This document shows, in pieces, positions 14,845 to 22,139 of a stretch of DNA of 27,926 nucleotides (position 1 is its first letter; every line of letters starts with the position of its first letter). Under the pieces are notes generated by a model. It ran no database searches, was not told the DNA's origin, and saw nothing but the letters and a program-made list of their open reading frames with translations. The DNA is from an uncultured Megasphaera sp. (lineage in GTDB: Bacteria; Bacillota; Negativicutes; Veillonellales; Megasphaeraceae). The DNA lies in contig NZ_CATWFF010000006.1 in NCBI RefSeq assembly GCF_958350005.1, positions 1-27,926 of the forward strand. The letters run 5' to 3'. Both the position numbers and the translations under genes were made by a program.

Positions 14845-15524
14845 GCTTTTGCTCCTTTATTCTTGCTGCGGGCCATGATCATCTGCTGGGCCCACTGGAA
14901 CACGTTGGAAATAACCCAGTAAATAACCAGACCACTGGGGAAACTCAAACTGATCCAGCCGATGAATAAAGGCATGACAACCTGCATGATTTTCTGCTGC
15001 TTGGCCTGCGCTTCCGATGCAGCCACCTGGGCGCCGCTCATCTGCTTTTGAATGGCAAAGGTGGAAACAGCCGACAATACCGGCATAATATAAGTCGGAT
15101 CGGACTGTCCCAAGCTGGGCAGCCACAGAAAACTTTCATATGCCGGATCGTACGGATAGGAACGAAGAGCATAGAAAATGGAAATCAGAAAAGGCATCTG
15201 AATCAAAATCGGCAGGCATCCAGATAAAGGATTGACGCCCATTTCTTTATAAAGCTTGCTCATTTCTTCCTGCAGTTTCTTCTGATTTCCCTTATATTTC
15301 TGCTGCAGTTCTTTAATTTTCGGCTGCAGTACCTGCATTCCTTCCATGGAACGAATCTGCTTGGCCGTAAGGGGTGCTAGTATTAATTTAATAATCAGCG
15401 TAAGCATGATAATGGCCAGGCCGTAGCTGGGATAGCCCAGGGCCTGGGTCACACCGTAGCAGTAATCCATGAAATGCGTCATGATTCCGCTGAGAACATC
15501 CATAATTCCGCTAAAAAAATCCAA
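14841..15524 (-). CDS. yidC: Membrane protein insertase YidC/OxaA
   Basis: A 227-residue YidC of the short Gram-positive-like type with about five membrane helices: first around LAIIMLTLIIKLILAPL, then a charged coiled-coil loop (KIKELQQKYKGNQKKLQEEM), NPLSGCLPILIQMPFLISIF, and C-terminal helices including GLVIYWVISNVFQWAQQ. No lipobox is evident. The groove position normally held by Arg (LLIRLLILPL in Bacillus SpoIIIJ, from memory) reads Lys (LIIKLILAPL). I chose TTG 15524 because AGGAG lies 9 nt upstream; an in-frame TTG at 15533 is immediately next to the AGGAG and too close. ATG 15503 is a further alternative. It overlaps jag. Confidence 0.93.
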   Translation of the reverse strand: MDFFSGIMDVLSGIMTHFMDYCYGVTQALGYPSYGLAIIMLTLIIKLILAPLTAKQIRSMEGMQVLQPKIKELQQKYKGNQKKLQEEMSKLYKEMGVNPLSGCLPILIQMPFLISIFYALRSYPYDPAYESFLWLPSLGQSDPTYIMPVLSAVSTFAIQKQMSGAQVAASEAQAKQQKIMQVVMPLFIGWISLSFPSGLVIYWVISNVFQWAQQMIMARSKNKGAKA

Positions 15525-15557
15525 TCCTCTCAACTCCTGTCAGGTATACAATAAAAT

Positions 15558-15578
15558 CAGACAGTACAGATCTGTCTG
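15558..15578 (-). terminator. Weak terminator-like hairpin between yidD and yidC
   Basis: CAGACAG and CTGTCTG (7-bp perfect stem, 7-nt loop) followed on the minus strand by ATTTTATTGT. Too short and with an interrupted U tract; partial attenuator at best. Confidence 0.4.
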
Positions 15579-15582
15579 CTGG

Positions 15583-15792
15583 TTATGGCACAGGATCGTA
15601 TCCGCCCTTATGAAAGGGATGGCATTTCAAAATGCGCCTTAAAGCCAGATAACTCCCTTTCGCAGCGCCGTACTTCTGTACTGCTTCCACAGCATAGGCG
15701 GAACAGGTAGGATAAAACCGACAGCACGGCAGATGAAGCGGCGATATACAAATCTGATAAAACCGTATGAGGATGATACATATGCGGGCCAT
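15583..15792 (-). CDS. yidD: Membrane protein insertion efficiency factor YidD
   Basis: A 69-residue member of the YidD/DUF37 family, a small inner-membrane-associated protein linked to YidC-dependent insertion. The whole protein matches the family: IRFYQICISPL, the Cys-containing CCRFYPTCSAYAVEA, and HPFHKGGYDPVP at the C-terminus. Two in-frame ATGs exist. The one at 15798 overlaps the rnpA stop by 4 nt but directly abuts AAGGG; the one at 15792 has that site 6 nt away and is preferred. The gene sits between rnpA and yidC as usual. Confidence 0.93.
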   Translation of the reverse strand: MARICIILIRFYQICISPLHLPCCRFYPTCSAYAVEAVQKYGAAKGSYLALRRILKCHPFHKGGYDPVP

Positions 15793-15794
15793 TG

Positions 15795-16151
15795 TCATCC
15801 CTTCTTTTTCAATACCCTGGCATGTCGAAACAGCTGCAAAATACTTCGTTCAGCCTGTTTGTAGCCGATGTCCTTCATAGGACTGCGCCCAATGAGTACC
15901 AAATCGACGCCGTCTTTCAGCTCCGATTGATGAAGGCGGTATACTTCTTTCATCAGTCGGCGACAACGGTTGCGGTCTACGGCGCAGCCGATTTTCTTGC
16001 CCGTTACAAACCCAATGCGGGCAGACTGTTTGGGAGAACGAGGAAGAACATATAATACAGCATACCGATTGACAAAGGATTTGCCCCGTCGATATACAAA
16101 TTGATATTCCCGATTTTTTCGCAGTCTTTTTTCTTTAATGAGCTCATACAT
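15795..16151 (-). CDS. rnpA: Ribonuclease P protein component
   Basis: The 118-residue basic protein subunit of RNase P, which with the rnpB RNA (not in this window) matures tRNA 5' ends. The N-terminal KEKRLRKNREYQFVYRRGKS, FVTGKKIG and the RNR signature (60-62 in DRNRCRRLMKE) are diagnostic. The ATG at 16151 has AGGA 8 nt upstream. It follows rpmH by 69 nt, a gap filled by a long hairpin, and overlaps the first yidD ATG. Confidence 0.96.
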   Translation of the reverse strand: MYELIKEKRLRKNREYQFVYRRGKSFVNRYAVLYVLPRSPKQSARIGFVTGKKIGCAVDRNRCRRLMKEVYRLHQSELKDGVDLVLIGRSPMKDIGYKQAERSILQLFRHARVLKKKG

Positions 16152-16172
16152 ACATTTTATCCTGAAAATGCC

Positions 16173-16212
16173 AGATGAACAGAAAACTCCACAGGGAATT
16201 TTCTGTTCATCT
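16173..16212 (-). other. Long hairpin between rpmH and rnpA
   Basis: A perfect 14-bp inverted repeat (16173-16186 with 16199-16212; 12-nt loop). The stem is AU-rich and there is no U tract, so it is not a classic terminator. A processing or stability element separating abundant rpmH mRNA from the less needed rnpA message is a reasonable guess. Confidence 0.6.
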
Positions 16213-16220
16213 TGTAATGA

Positions 16221-16355
16221 TTAAGCGGAGAGTTTCTTTCTGCCTTTCATACGGCGTTTTTTCAAAACCATGCGGCCGCCTTTCGTTTTCATTCTTTCGC
16301 GGAAGCCATGCGTTCTTTTTCTCCACAATGTATTCGGCTGATATGTCTGTTTCAA
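16221..16355 (-). CDS. rpmH: 50S ribosomal protein L34
   Basis: A 44-residue, very basic protein matching L34 along its entire length: KQTYQPN at the start, KRTHGFRERMKTKGGR in the middle and KGRKKLSA at the end. The start is TTG at 16355, with AAGGAGGTG 6 nt upstream, an almost perfect ribosome site that decides the start since no ATG fits. It is the first gene after a consensus promoter and next to oriC, the standard bacterial position. Confidence 0.97.
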   Translation of the reverse strand: MKQTYQPNTLWRKRTHGFRERMKTKGGRMVLKKRRMKGRKKLSA

Positions 16356-16413
16356 GTGAGACACCTCCTTCGTCATCATAGACAGTATACTGAATTTACA
16401 CCATAACAGCATA

Positions 16414-16442
16414 ATTATAGTCAAAAAGAAGATGGCTGTCAA
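16414..16442 (-). promoter_or_regulatory. Consensus promoter of rpmH-rnpA
   Basis: Minus-strand TTGACA (16437-16442), 17-bp spacer, TATAAT (16414-16419): both boxes perfect. It faces away from dnaA and starts the rpmH transcript about 50 nt upstream of its TTG. Confidence 0.9.
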
Positions 16443-16487
16443 TATATTATTTGCACTTTCATATGGCAGTCTGATATACGCAAGTTT

Positions 16488-16691
16488 TGTGGATATACTT
16501 TTCAGGTTTGTAGTTTTGTTGTACAATGTGGACAGATATATATGTGGATAAACAAAAAAGTTATCAACAGGTTATGCACAATTTGTGGATAACTCCATTT
16601 ATAGCCGGAAATGCGATACTTATCGAATTTCCGATTTTTTCACCCTTCATTTACGCACTTATCCACAATCCCATATATATACATATCCACA
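16488..16691. other. oriC: oriC, upstream DnaA-box cluster (between rpmH and dnaA)
   Basis: The 398-nt gene-free interval contains DnaA boxes. Exact to TTATNCACA in either orientation: 16543-16551 (-), 16572-16580 (+), 16584-16592 (-), 16669-16677 (+). One mismatch: 16488-16496 (-), 16561-16569 (+), 16683-16691 (+). A weaker TGTGGACAG lies at 16527-16535. With the cluster after dnaA this forms a bipartite origin of the Bacillus type. The dense boxes also cover the likely dnaA promoter, consistent with autoregulation. No credible ORF is present in the interval. Confidence 0.92.
16499..16527 (+). promoter_or_regulatory. Possible dnaA promoter
   Basis: Plus-strand TTTTCA (16499-16504), 17-bp spacer, TACAAT (16522-16527), embedded among DnaA boxes. 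The -35 is only 4 of 6. A leader of about 220 nt would result. Confidence 0.4.
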
Positions 16692-16753
16692 ATCTCCTCA
16701 GGCACACAGAGAAGATACCGACACATTTACTCAAGGAATAGGAAGGATGCACG

Positions 16754-18292
16754 ATGCCAATGGATTTAGCCGAGTTATGGGCAAGAATACTCGATGAATT
16801 AAAAACCGAGTTGCCGCAGCCAATTTACATGAACTGGTTTGAATCAGCATTAATCCCCATGTCGTATAAGGAAGGCGTACTCCTGCTGGCTGCGTCACAG
16901 CAGTTTATTGTGACGTATATTACCAAAAATTATACGAACAAACTAAACGAAATTGCTGAACAAATTGTAGGACAGCCCGTTCAGGTCCGCCTTACATTGC
17001 CGGAACAGCCGGCAGGTATGCCGCCGGATCCGGAACCAGCACCTGTACAGGACACGATGGTGCTGCCGGACAGACCTGAACCATCCCCTGCTGCTCCTGC
17101 AGCCCATTCCGTCCCGGAACCTCGGGAAAAGGCTTCGCCCGATCTCATTCAGGATGAAATCCCCGGCATTGATCCCTATCATACAGAAGCAGCGGCCAAA
17201 GAACCGCCCCTTACCATACGGGACGCTGTTTCCGTCTCGCCGCCCCCTTCGGAACGAATGAAAGGAACACACCTGATTGCCAATTATACCTTTGAAAATT
17301 TTATCGTCGGCAACAGCAACCGCGTTGCCTATGCCATGGCAACAGGAATTGCAGAAGATCCGGAAAATGCAAAGAAAAATTCAAATCCCTTTTATATCTA
17401 TGGCGGCAGCGGCCTGGGAAAAACCCATTTGATGCATGCCATTGGCCACGGTATTCTGCATAAATTCCCGCAAATGCGCCTTCGCTGCATTACGAGTGAA
17501 GACTTTGTCAACGACTTTATTCAGTCCTTAAAAGAAAAGAGTACCGACAAATTCCGCTCTCTCTATCGTAATGTCGACGTCCTTCTCGTCGATGATATTC
17601 AGTTCCTCGGCGATGGGGAAAAAGACAGTTCCAAAGAAGAATTCTTCCATACCTTTAATAAGTTATATCAGGATCAGAAATTGATGATCTTTACCAGCGA
17701 CCGGCCGCCGCAGAATATAAAAAGTATGGAAGACCGCCTTCGTTCCCGATTTAAAAGTGGCACTGTAACGGAAATCAAACCGCCTGATTTGGAAACGCGT
17801 ACCGCCATTCTGCGCGCCTGGGTAGAAAGTGATGCCTTAAATTATATTTCTTCCAATGTAAGTGAAAATATCCGCGATCTTCACGGTGCCTATAACAATG
17901 TCGTCCGGACAGCTTCCATTACGAAAAAGCCCATTACCCTGGAATTAACCAAAAATACATTACAGTATCTGATTAAAGAAGCGGAAGAAGAAAAGTATTT
18001 CACGATTGAAGACATTATAACGGCAGTCTGCGAATTCTATAATGTAAATTATAAAGAATTAATGGGAAAGAAAAAAACCAAGGATATTGCCCTGCCCCGA
18101 CAGATCGCCATGTATTTAAGCCGGGAACTGACAGGCAATACGTATCCTCATATTGGGACATTTTTCAATGGCCGCGATCACACTACAGTTATGCATGCCT
18201 GCGTAAAAATCATGAAAATGATGGACAAGGACAGCCGCTTCAAGGAAGCTGTAGAGAAATTAAAAAGCCGCATTACCGGTGTGGATAAGTAA
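16754..18292 (+). CDS. dnaA: Chromosomal replication initiator protein DnaA
   Basis: A 512-residue AAA+ initiator that binds DnaA boxes and opens oriC. Domain I (about 1-80) contains the PIYMNWFESALIP segment; domain II is a long Pro/Glu/Ala-rich linker (about 82-170), making the protein longer than Bacillus DnaA (446 residues, from memory); domain III starts near NYTFENFIVGNSNRVAYA, with Walker A GGSGLGKTH (about 217) and Walker B LLVDDIQF (about 277); domain IV ends with the DNA-binding signature GRDHTTVMHA (about 473). The ATG has GGAAGG 7 nt upstream; a second ATG two codons later is possible. A DnaA box overlaps its last codons. Confidence 0.98.
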   Translation: MPMDLAELWARILDELKTELPQPIYMNWFESALIPMSYKEGVLLLAASQQFIVTYITKNYTNKLNEIAEQIVGQPVQVRLTLPEQPAGMPPDPEPAPVQDTMVLPDRPEPSPAAPAAHSVPEPREKASPDLIQDEIPGIDPYHTEAAAKEPPLTIRDAVSVSPPPSERMKGTHLIANYTFENFIVGNSNRVAYAMATGIAEDPENAKKNSNPFYIYGGSGLGKTHLMHAIGHGILHKFPQMRLRCITSEDFVNDFIQSLKEKSTDKFRSLYRNVDVLLVDDIQFLGDGEKDSSKEEFFHTFNKLYQDQKLMIFTSDRPPQNIKSMEDRLRSRFKSGTVTEIKPPDLETRTAILRAWVESDALNYISSNVSENIRDLHGAYNNVVRTASITKKPITLELTKNTLQYLIKEAEEEKYFTIEDIITAVCEFYNVNYKELMGKKKTKDIALPRQIAMYLSRELTGNTYPHIGTFFNGRDHTTVMHACVKIMKMMDKDSRFKEAVEKLKSRITGVDK

Positions 18293-18433
18293 GCTGATAT
18301 TGCGTAGACAGGTTGTGGATAAGTAAAATCTCAGAAAAAGAAGTGGATTTGTGGACAGATAAAACCTGGTTATCCACAAGTTATGCACAAGTGTGGATAC
18401 CTTGCTACAGCGGTTTCTTTCCACTTATCCACA
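18280..18433. other. oriC: oriC, downstream DnaA-box cluster (between dnaA and dnaN)
   Basis: DnaA boxes: 18280-18288 (-, inside the end of dnaA), 18314-18322 (-), 18370-18378 (+), 18381-18389 (+), 18425-18433 (+), all exact to TTATNCACA; 18392-18400 (-) has one mismatch, and TGTGGACAG at 18350-18358 is weaker. The boxes at 18370, 18381 and 18392 are spaced 11 bp apart. This is the sub-origin adjacent to the unwinding region. Confidence 0.92.
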
Positions 18434-18490
18434 AATTCACAGCCTTTACTACTAAGACTACTATTTTTTAATTCACTTTTAACTAACCAA
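18434..18490 (+). other. Probable DNA unwinding element with DnaA-trio-like repeats
   Basis: Directly after the last DnaA box (18425-18433) come a short spacer with a GC-richer CACAGCC, then CTA-CTA-AGA-CTA-CTA (18449-18463) and an AT-rich tract with a T6 run to about 18490. The complementary strand reads 3'-GAT-GAT-TCT-GAT-GAT, the DnaA-trio pattern described in Bacillus subtilis, where DnaA loads on single strand. The layout closely resembles that origin as I remember it. Confidence 0.75.
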
Positions 18491-18516
18491 CTAAGCGCAG
18501 AAAAGGGGATATCTCC

Positions 18517-19632
18517 ATGAAACTACTTTTAAAAAAAGCCGATTTAAACAAAGGCCTGCAAACCGTTCAAAAAGTGGCACAAAACAAAAGCAATAACCTG
18601 TCATCAGAAAACGGGCTGCTCATCAAAGCTCTGAATGGAGTCATTGAATTTCAGGCCAATGATTATGATATGGGAATCAAAACAATTGTTCCCGGCATTA
18701 TTCAGGAACCAGGAGAAGCCTTCATTGCCAATCCGTATTTAATGGAACTGACAAGAAAACTGCCCAGCGATGAAATTGAAATTACCAAAAAGGATACAGA
18801 TACGCAATTGTTAATTAAAGGAGGCAATTTAAAATTTGAATGCCTCACCATGAATACCGGTGATTTCAATGAAGTGGAACTGCTGGAAAACGGGTATGCT
18901 TCCTTGACGACTACCAGTGTAGTATTAAAAGACTTAATTGATAATACGTCCTATGCCTGCGCTACGGATCTGGCAAGACCGATTTTCATGGGAACTTTTC
19001 TGGACGTAGAAGGAAATACTATTTCCATGGTGGCAACGGATACGCATCGTCTGTCATTGAAAACAGCGACTCTCGATATTCCTGTGGATACACCGCTGAA
19101 AGCAGTTATCCCCAGTCGTTTGCTGAGCGAAATTTCCCGCCAGCTGCCGACGGATGTTCCGGAAACCGTAGAAATTACAGCAGTGCGCAACTATATTTCT
19201 GTAAAATTTGGCAATGTCTACATTCGAACCCGCCTGATTGAAGGCGAATTTCCCAACTATCGCCGCGTTATTCCCAAAGATTTTCAATGTACCGTTACGG
19301 TCAGCCGCAGCGAATTTACCGGTGCTGTCGAACGAGCTTCCATTGTTGCCAAAGATGCGCAGTACAATGTCATTAATTTTGTCTTTGACGGGAATGAAAT
19401 TCGCCTGACCAGCCAGCATCCGGATTATGGTACAATCGAAGATTTTGTACCTTGCCAGATCGAAGGAGAACCGCTGGACATTGCTTTTAACGGTAAATTT
19501 ATTTTAGATATACTGAAACATTGCTACGATGATGAAGTCGTACTGGAGGCCAGAAAGAACAGCCCCATGTTAGTACAGGATAAAGGCCATGAAGAATGTG
19601 TATTTGTTGTTACGCCAATGAGGACAAAATAA
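18517..19632 (+). CDS. dnaN: DNA polymerase III beta subunit (sliding clamp)
   Basis: A 371-residue clamp with three repeated domains that encircles DNA and tethers polymerase III. It starts MKLLLKKADLNKGLQTVQKV and carries typical segments such as TDLARPIFMGTFLDVEGN, ATDTHRLSLKTA, LIEGEFPNYRRVIP, and a C-terminus ending VVTPMRTK (the family usually ends in a P-M-R/K-L-like peptide). The ATG has AAGGGG 8 nt upstream. Its stop shares one base with the rlbA start (TAATG). Confidence 0.98.
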   Translation: MKLLLKKADLNKGLQTVQKVAQNKSNNLSSENGLLIKALNGVIEFQANDYDMGIKTIVPGIIQEPGEAFIANPYLMELTRKLPSDEIEITKKDTDTQLLIKGGNLKFECLTMNTGDFNEVELLENGYASLTTTSVVLKDLIDNTSYACATDLARPIFMGTFLDVEGNTISMVATDTHRLSLKTATLDIPVDTPLKAVIPSRLLSEISRQLPTDVPETVEITAVRNYISVKFGNVYIRTRLIEGEFPNYRRVIPKDFQCTVTVSRSEFTGAVERASIVAKDAQYNVINFVFDGNEIRLTSQHPDYGTIEDFVPCQIEGEPLDIAFNGKFILDILKHCYDDEVVLEARKNSPMLVQDKGHEECVFVVTPMRTK

Positions 19633-19847
19633 TGGAATCTATACAAATCAAAACAGACATGATCCAGCTGGATCAGCTCCTTAAACTGGGAAGTATACTG
19701 CAAAGCGGCGGCGAAATCCGCTTTTTGCTGGAAGAAAAACGCATTTTTGTAAATGGAATATTATGTGAAGCAAAACGCAAAAAAATACATGTTGGCGACG
19801 TAGTTGAAATTAAAGGCGTTGGCACGTATACAGTTACCCGTGCATAA
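19632..19847 (+). CDS. rlbA: S4-domain RNA-binding protein YaaA/RlbA
   Basis: A 71-residue protein that is essentially one S4 RNA-binding domain: IQLDQLLKLGSILQSGGEIRFLLEE followed by the family KRIFVNGILCEAKRKKIHVGDVVEI. In Bacillus the gene yaaA (rlbA) at this position is linked to ribosome assembly. I chose the ATG at 19632, which overlaps the dnaN stop by one base and has GAGG 8 nt upstream; a longer frame starting at 19596 lies inside dnaN and adds a peptide foreign to the family. recF begins 2 nt after its stop. Confidence 0.92.
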   Translation: MESIQIKTDMIQLDQLLKLGSILQSGGEIRFLLEEKRIFVNGILCEAKRKKIHVGDVVEIKGVGTYTVTRA

Positions 19848-19849
19848 TT

Positions 19850-20956
19850 ATGAACATCCAATCCATAAAGCTCCATCAATTCAGGAATTATTCTCATATA
19901 GAAATTCCCTTTCCGAAATCAATTATCGTCATATATGGAAAAAACGGGCAGGGGAAAACGAATCTTCTGGAAGCACTGTACCTCGGAAGTATAGGGAAAT
20001 CCTATAGAGGAATAGGCGACAGTGATTTAATTCAGTGGCAGCAGGAGGAAGGCAGCTGTATTTTGCAGTTTGTCCGCAGTGACGCTGTTCAGGAAATAAA
20101 AATTATCCTGTCTAAAGAACGGAAAAAAGAAATATGGATTAATGGGACGAAATCTTCGCAGAAAGAATTAGTCGGCACCCTGAATGAAGTACTCTTTTCG
20201 CCGGATGATCTGCTGCTGATAAAAGGGAGTCCGTCTTTGCGGCGGCGGTTTATGGATATGGAAATTTCCCAGGTAAACCCTGCGTACTATCGGATGCTTC
20301 TGCAGTATAACCGGGCCATATCACAGCGCAATCTTCTGCTGCGCCAGATGAAATATGAACGGCCTATGTCGCTGGAAGAATGGGATCGGCAAATTTCCGC
20401 CTTTGCTGCTTCTATTGTGGAAAAACGCCTGGAAGCGCTGCATAAAATGAATCTCCTGGCCAGTATTATTCATCGGCGCCTAAGCGGCGGCACGGAAAAG
20501 CTGTGCATCTCCTATGTGCAGCCCTATGGCGAGTCGCCGGCAGCGGAGGCAGGACGGACCGATCCGCAGTGGTACTATGAACTGCTGCAGCGCCATTTGC
20601 CCCGTGATATTCAGCGCATGGCCACTTCTGTAGGACCTCATAGGGATGACCTGATGTTTACGGCCGGCGGTGGGGATTTGAAGCGATTTGGCTCTCAGGG
20701 TCAGCAGCGTACGGCCGTATTGGCTCTGAAGCTGTCAGAACTGGAATTCGTGAAATCGGAAACCGGTGAATATCCCGTTCTTCTTCTTGATGACGTCATG
20801 AGTGAGCTGGACAGCAGCCGCCGTCAGGCTCTCCTTCAGTTTGTACGCAATCGGATTCAGACCTTTATTACGACGACAGAGCCCCTTCTTTTTGAGTCTG
20901 TAACGGAGTATTATCCTATTTGTATCGATGCGGGAACGGTGATATCCAGTGGATGA
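19850..20956 (+). CDS. recF: DNA replication and repair protein RecF
   Basis: A 368-residue SMC-like ATPase of the RecFOR pathway that loads RecA at gapped DNA. Walker A is GKNGQGKT (30-37), the ABC signature region SQGQQRTAVLALKLSE lies late in the protein, and Walker B is VLLLDDVMSELD. The start ATG follows the rlbA stop by 2 nt with no clear ribosome site, suggesting translational coupling. Its stop overlaps the DUF721 gene by 8 nt. Confidence 0.97.
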   Translation: MNIQSIKLHQFRNYSHIEIPFPKSIIVIYGKNGQGKTNLLEALYLGSIGKSYRGIGDSDLIQWQQEEGSCILQFVRSDAVQEIKIILSKERKKEIWINGTKSSQKELVGTLNEVLFSPDDLLLIKGSPSLRRRFMDMEISQVNPAYYRMLLQYNRAISQRNLLLRQMKYERPMSLEEWDRQISAFAASIVEKRLEALHKMNLLASIIHRRLSGGTEKLCISYVQPYGESPAAEAGRTDPQWYYELLQRHLPRDIQRMATSVGPHRDDLMFTAGGGDLKRFGSQGQQRTAVLALKLSELEFVKSETGEYPVLLLDDVMSELDSSRRQALLQFVRNRIQTFITTTEPLLFESVTEYYPICIDAGTVISSG

Positions 20957-21845
20957 AAGAACACAGGAAATGGAAAAGGCCGGGCTGGCAATTCCGAAAG
21001 TATTAGAGAAACATAAGCTCCTGTCGGCCTATAAGTTCTATCAGGTAAAATGGAACTGGCCGGATATTGTAGGCGAACAAATTGCAAAATATTCCTATGT
21101 ACGCGATTACCAGAATCAGGTAGTTACCATTGGCGTACTCAATTCGGTGTGGATGAGCCAGCTGTTCATGCATAAACAGTCTCTCATACAGAGAGTGAAT
21201 GAATATGCCGGAGAAGTGCTGGTTCAGGATATGCGATTTATCCGCAGCGGCAGGAAACCGCCTAAAATTGTTTACGAAACGCTGGACGGCGAAGCATCGG
21301 TGTATCCCATTGACAATGTTGCCTATGTTCGGCTGGATGCAGAACGGGTTCAGAAGATACGGCAGGAAACGGCAAACCTGCCTGAAGGACTGCAGGAAAG
21401 GGTAGCACAGCTTCGCTTTGCCCAGGAAAAACGCAATGTTGCCGGCAGAGAAGCCGGTATCCGTACGTGTCCGGACTGCGGACGGTGGCTCCAGCCGGGA
21501 GAAACAGTCTGCACCATTTGCCGGCTGAAGCGGCGGGAGAAGCGAAAACAGGAGCTGTACAGTCTGATGATGCAGATGCCCTGGATTACGCTGGAAGAAC
21601 TGGAACAGAACGGGTGTATTCCGGTACACAGCAAGATGTATACGGAACTGTATAATGAAATACGGCGGGAATGTATTTACCGGTGTATTGAAAAAATCCA
21701 TCATGGATGGGATACAGCAGAAGACGATATGCTTCTGGCCCTGATGGTTACCCGAAAAAATCCCACCGAAATGACCGATGCCTATATTCAGAATCTGACG
21801 AATAAATACAGGAGAAACCATGATGTATCTGCACATAGGCGGTAA
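20949..21845 (+). CDS. DUF721 (DciA-like) protein with zinc ribbon and extra C-terminal region
   Basis: A 298-residue protein. Residues about 12-100 resemble DUF721, including YQVKWNWPDIVGEQIAKYS and VVTIGVLNSVWMSQLFMHK; DUF721 proteins are DciA relatives, the ancestral replicative-helicase operators. After a charged helical stretch comes a four-cysteine zinc-ribbon-like motif, C174-x2-C177-x10-C188-x2-C191, a very basic run (RLKRREKRKQ), then about 100 residues (200-298) I do not recognise, predicted mainly helical. The start is GTG 20949 with GGTGA 6 nt upstream, overlapping recF; ATG 20970 is an alternative with a cramped ribosome site. The location inside dnaN-recF-gyrB fits a replication role. 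Plain DUF721 proteins are usually much shorter, so the C-terminal half is unusual. Confidence 0.8.
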   Translation: MDERTQEMEKAGLAIPKVLEKHKLLSAYKFYQVKWNWPDIVGEQIAKYSYVRDYQNQVVTIGVLNSVWMSQLFMHKQSLIQRVNEYAGEVLVQDMRFIRSGRKPPKIVYETLDGEASVYPIDNVAYVRLDAERVQKIRQETANLPEGLQERVAQLRFAQEKRNVAGREAGIRTCPDCGRWLQPGETVCTICRLKRREKRKQELYSLMMQMPWITLEELEQNGCIPVHSKMYTELYNEIRRECIYRCIEKIHHGWDTAEDDMLLALMVTRKNPTEMTDAYIQNLTNKYRRNHDVSAHRR

Positions 21846-22095
21846 TTATATGATCGATATTCACCGCATTGTGGCCATGTTTAAAGCCCATCCCAGAAAG
21901 TCGGAGAAATCGAATCCCCTTACACAGTATTATCAGCCTCTGGTCAGGGTAGAGGGAGCCGGAGACAGTCAGGTACGCGCATATATTGTGACGGAAGAAT
22001 GCATTTACGCTACGCCTATTACGCTGGAAACCATTGTTGCACGGTACAAACGGCTTTTTCCCTGTGCCGGCACTAGCTATTACCGCGTAAGATAG
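21823..22095 (+). CDS. remB: RemB/YaaB-like protein (DUF370 family)
   Basis: A 90-residue protein beginning MYLHIGGNYMIDIHRIVAMF, which matches the start of Bacillus YaaB/RemB (a DUF370 protein) and sits in the same position between recF and gyrB. In Bacillus, RemA and RemB influence biofilm matrix genes; whether that applies here is unknown. Two tandem ATGs exist; the second (21823) has AGGAG 8 nt upstream and gives the family N-terminus, while the first (21820) is 5 nt away. It overlaps the end of the DUF721 gene by 23 nt, and gyrB starts 44 nt after it. Confidence 0.82.
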   Translation: MYLHIGGNYMIDIHRIVAMFKAHPRKSEKSNPLTQYYQPLVRVEGAGDSQVRAYIVTEECIYATPITLETIVARYKRLFPCAGTSYYRVR

Positions 22096-22139
22096 GGTAT
22101 AATAAGATGTTAGGTTTGCTGAAGAGGAGGAGTTTGTTC

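Noticed and set aside
16526..16741. Small plus-strand open frame in the oriC gap
   Set aside because: Its sequence is made of DnaA boxes and AT-rich DNA, and there is no ribosome site.
22098..22103. TATAAT before gyrB as a separate promoter
   Set aside because: No acceptable -35 box at 16-18 bp and no extended -10; at most a weak promoter.
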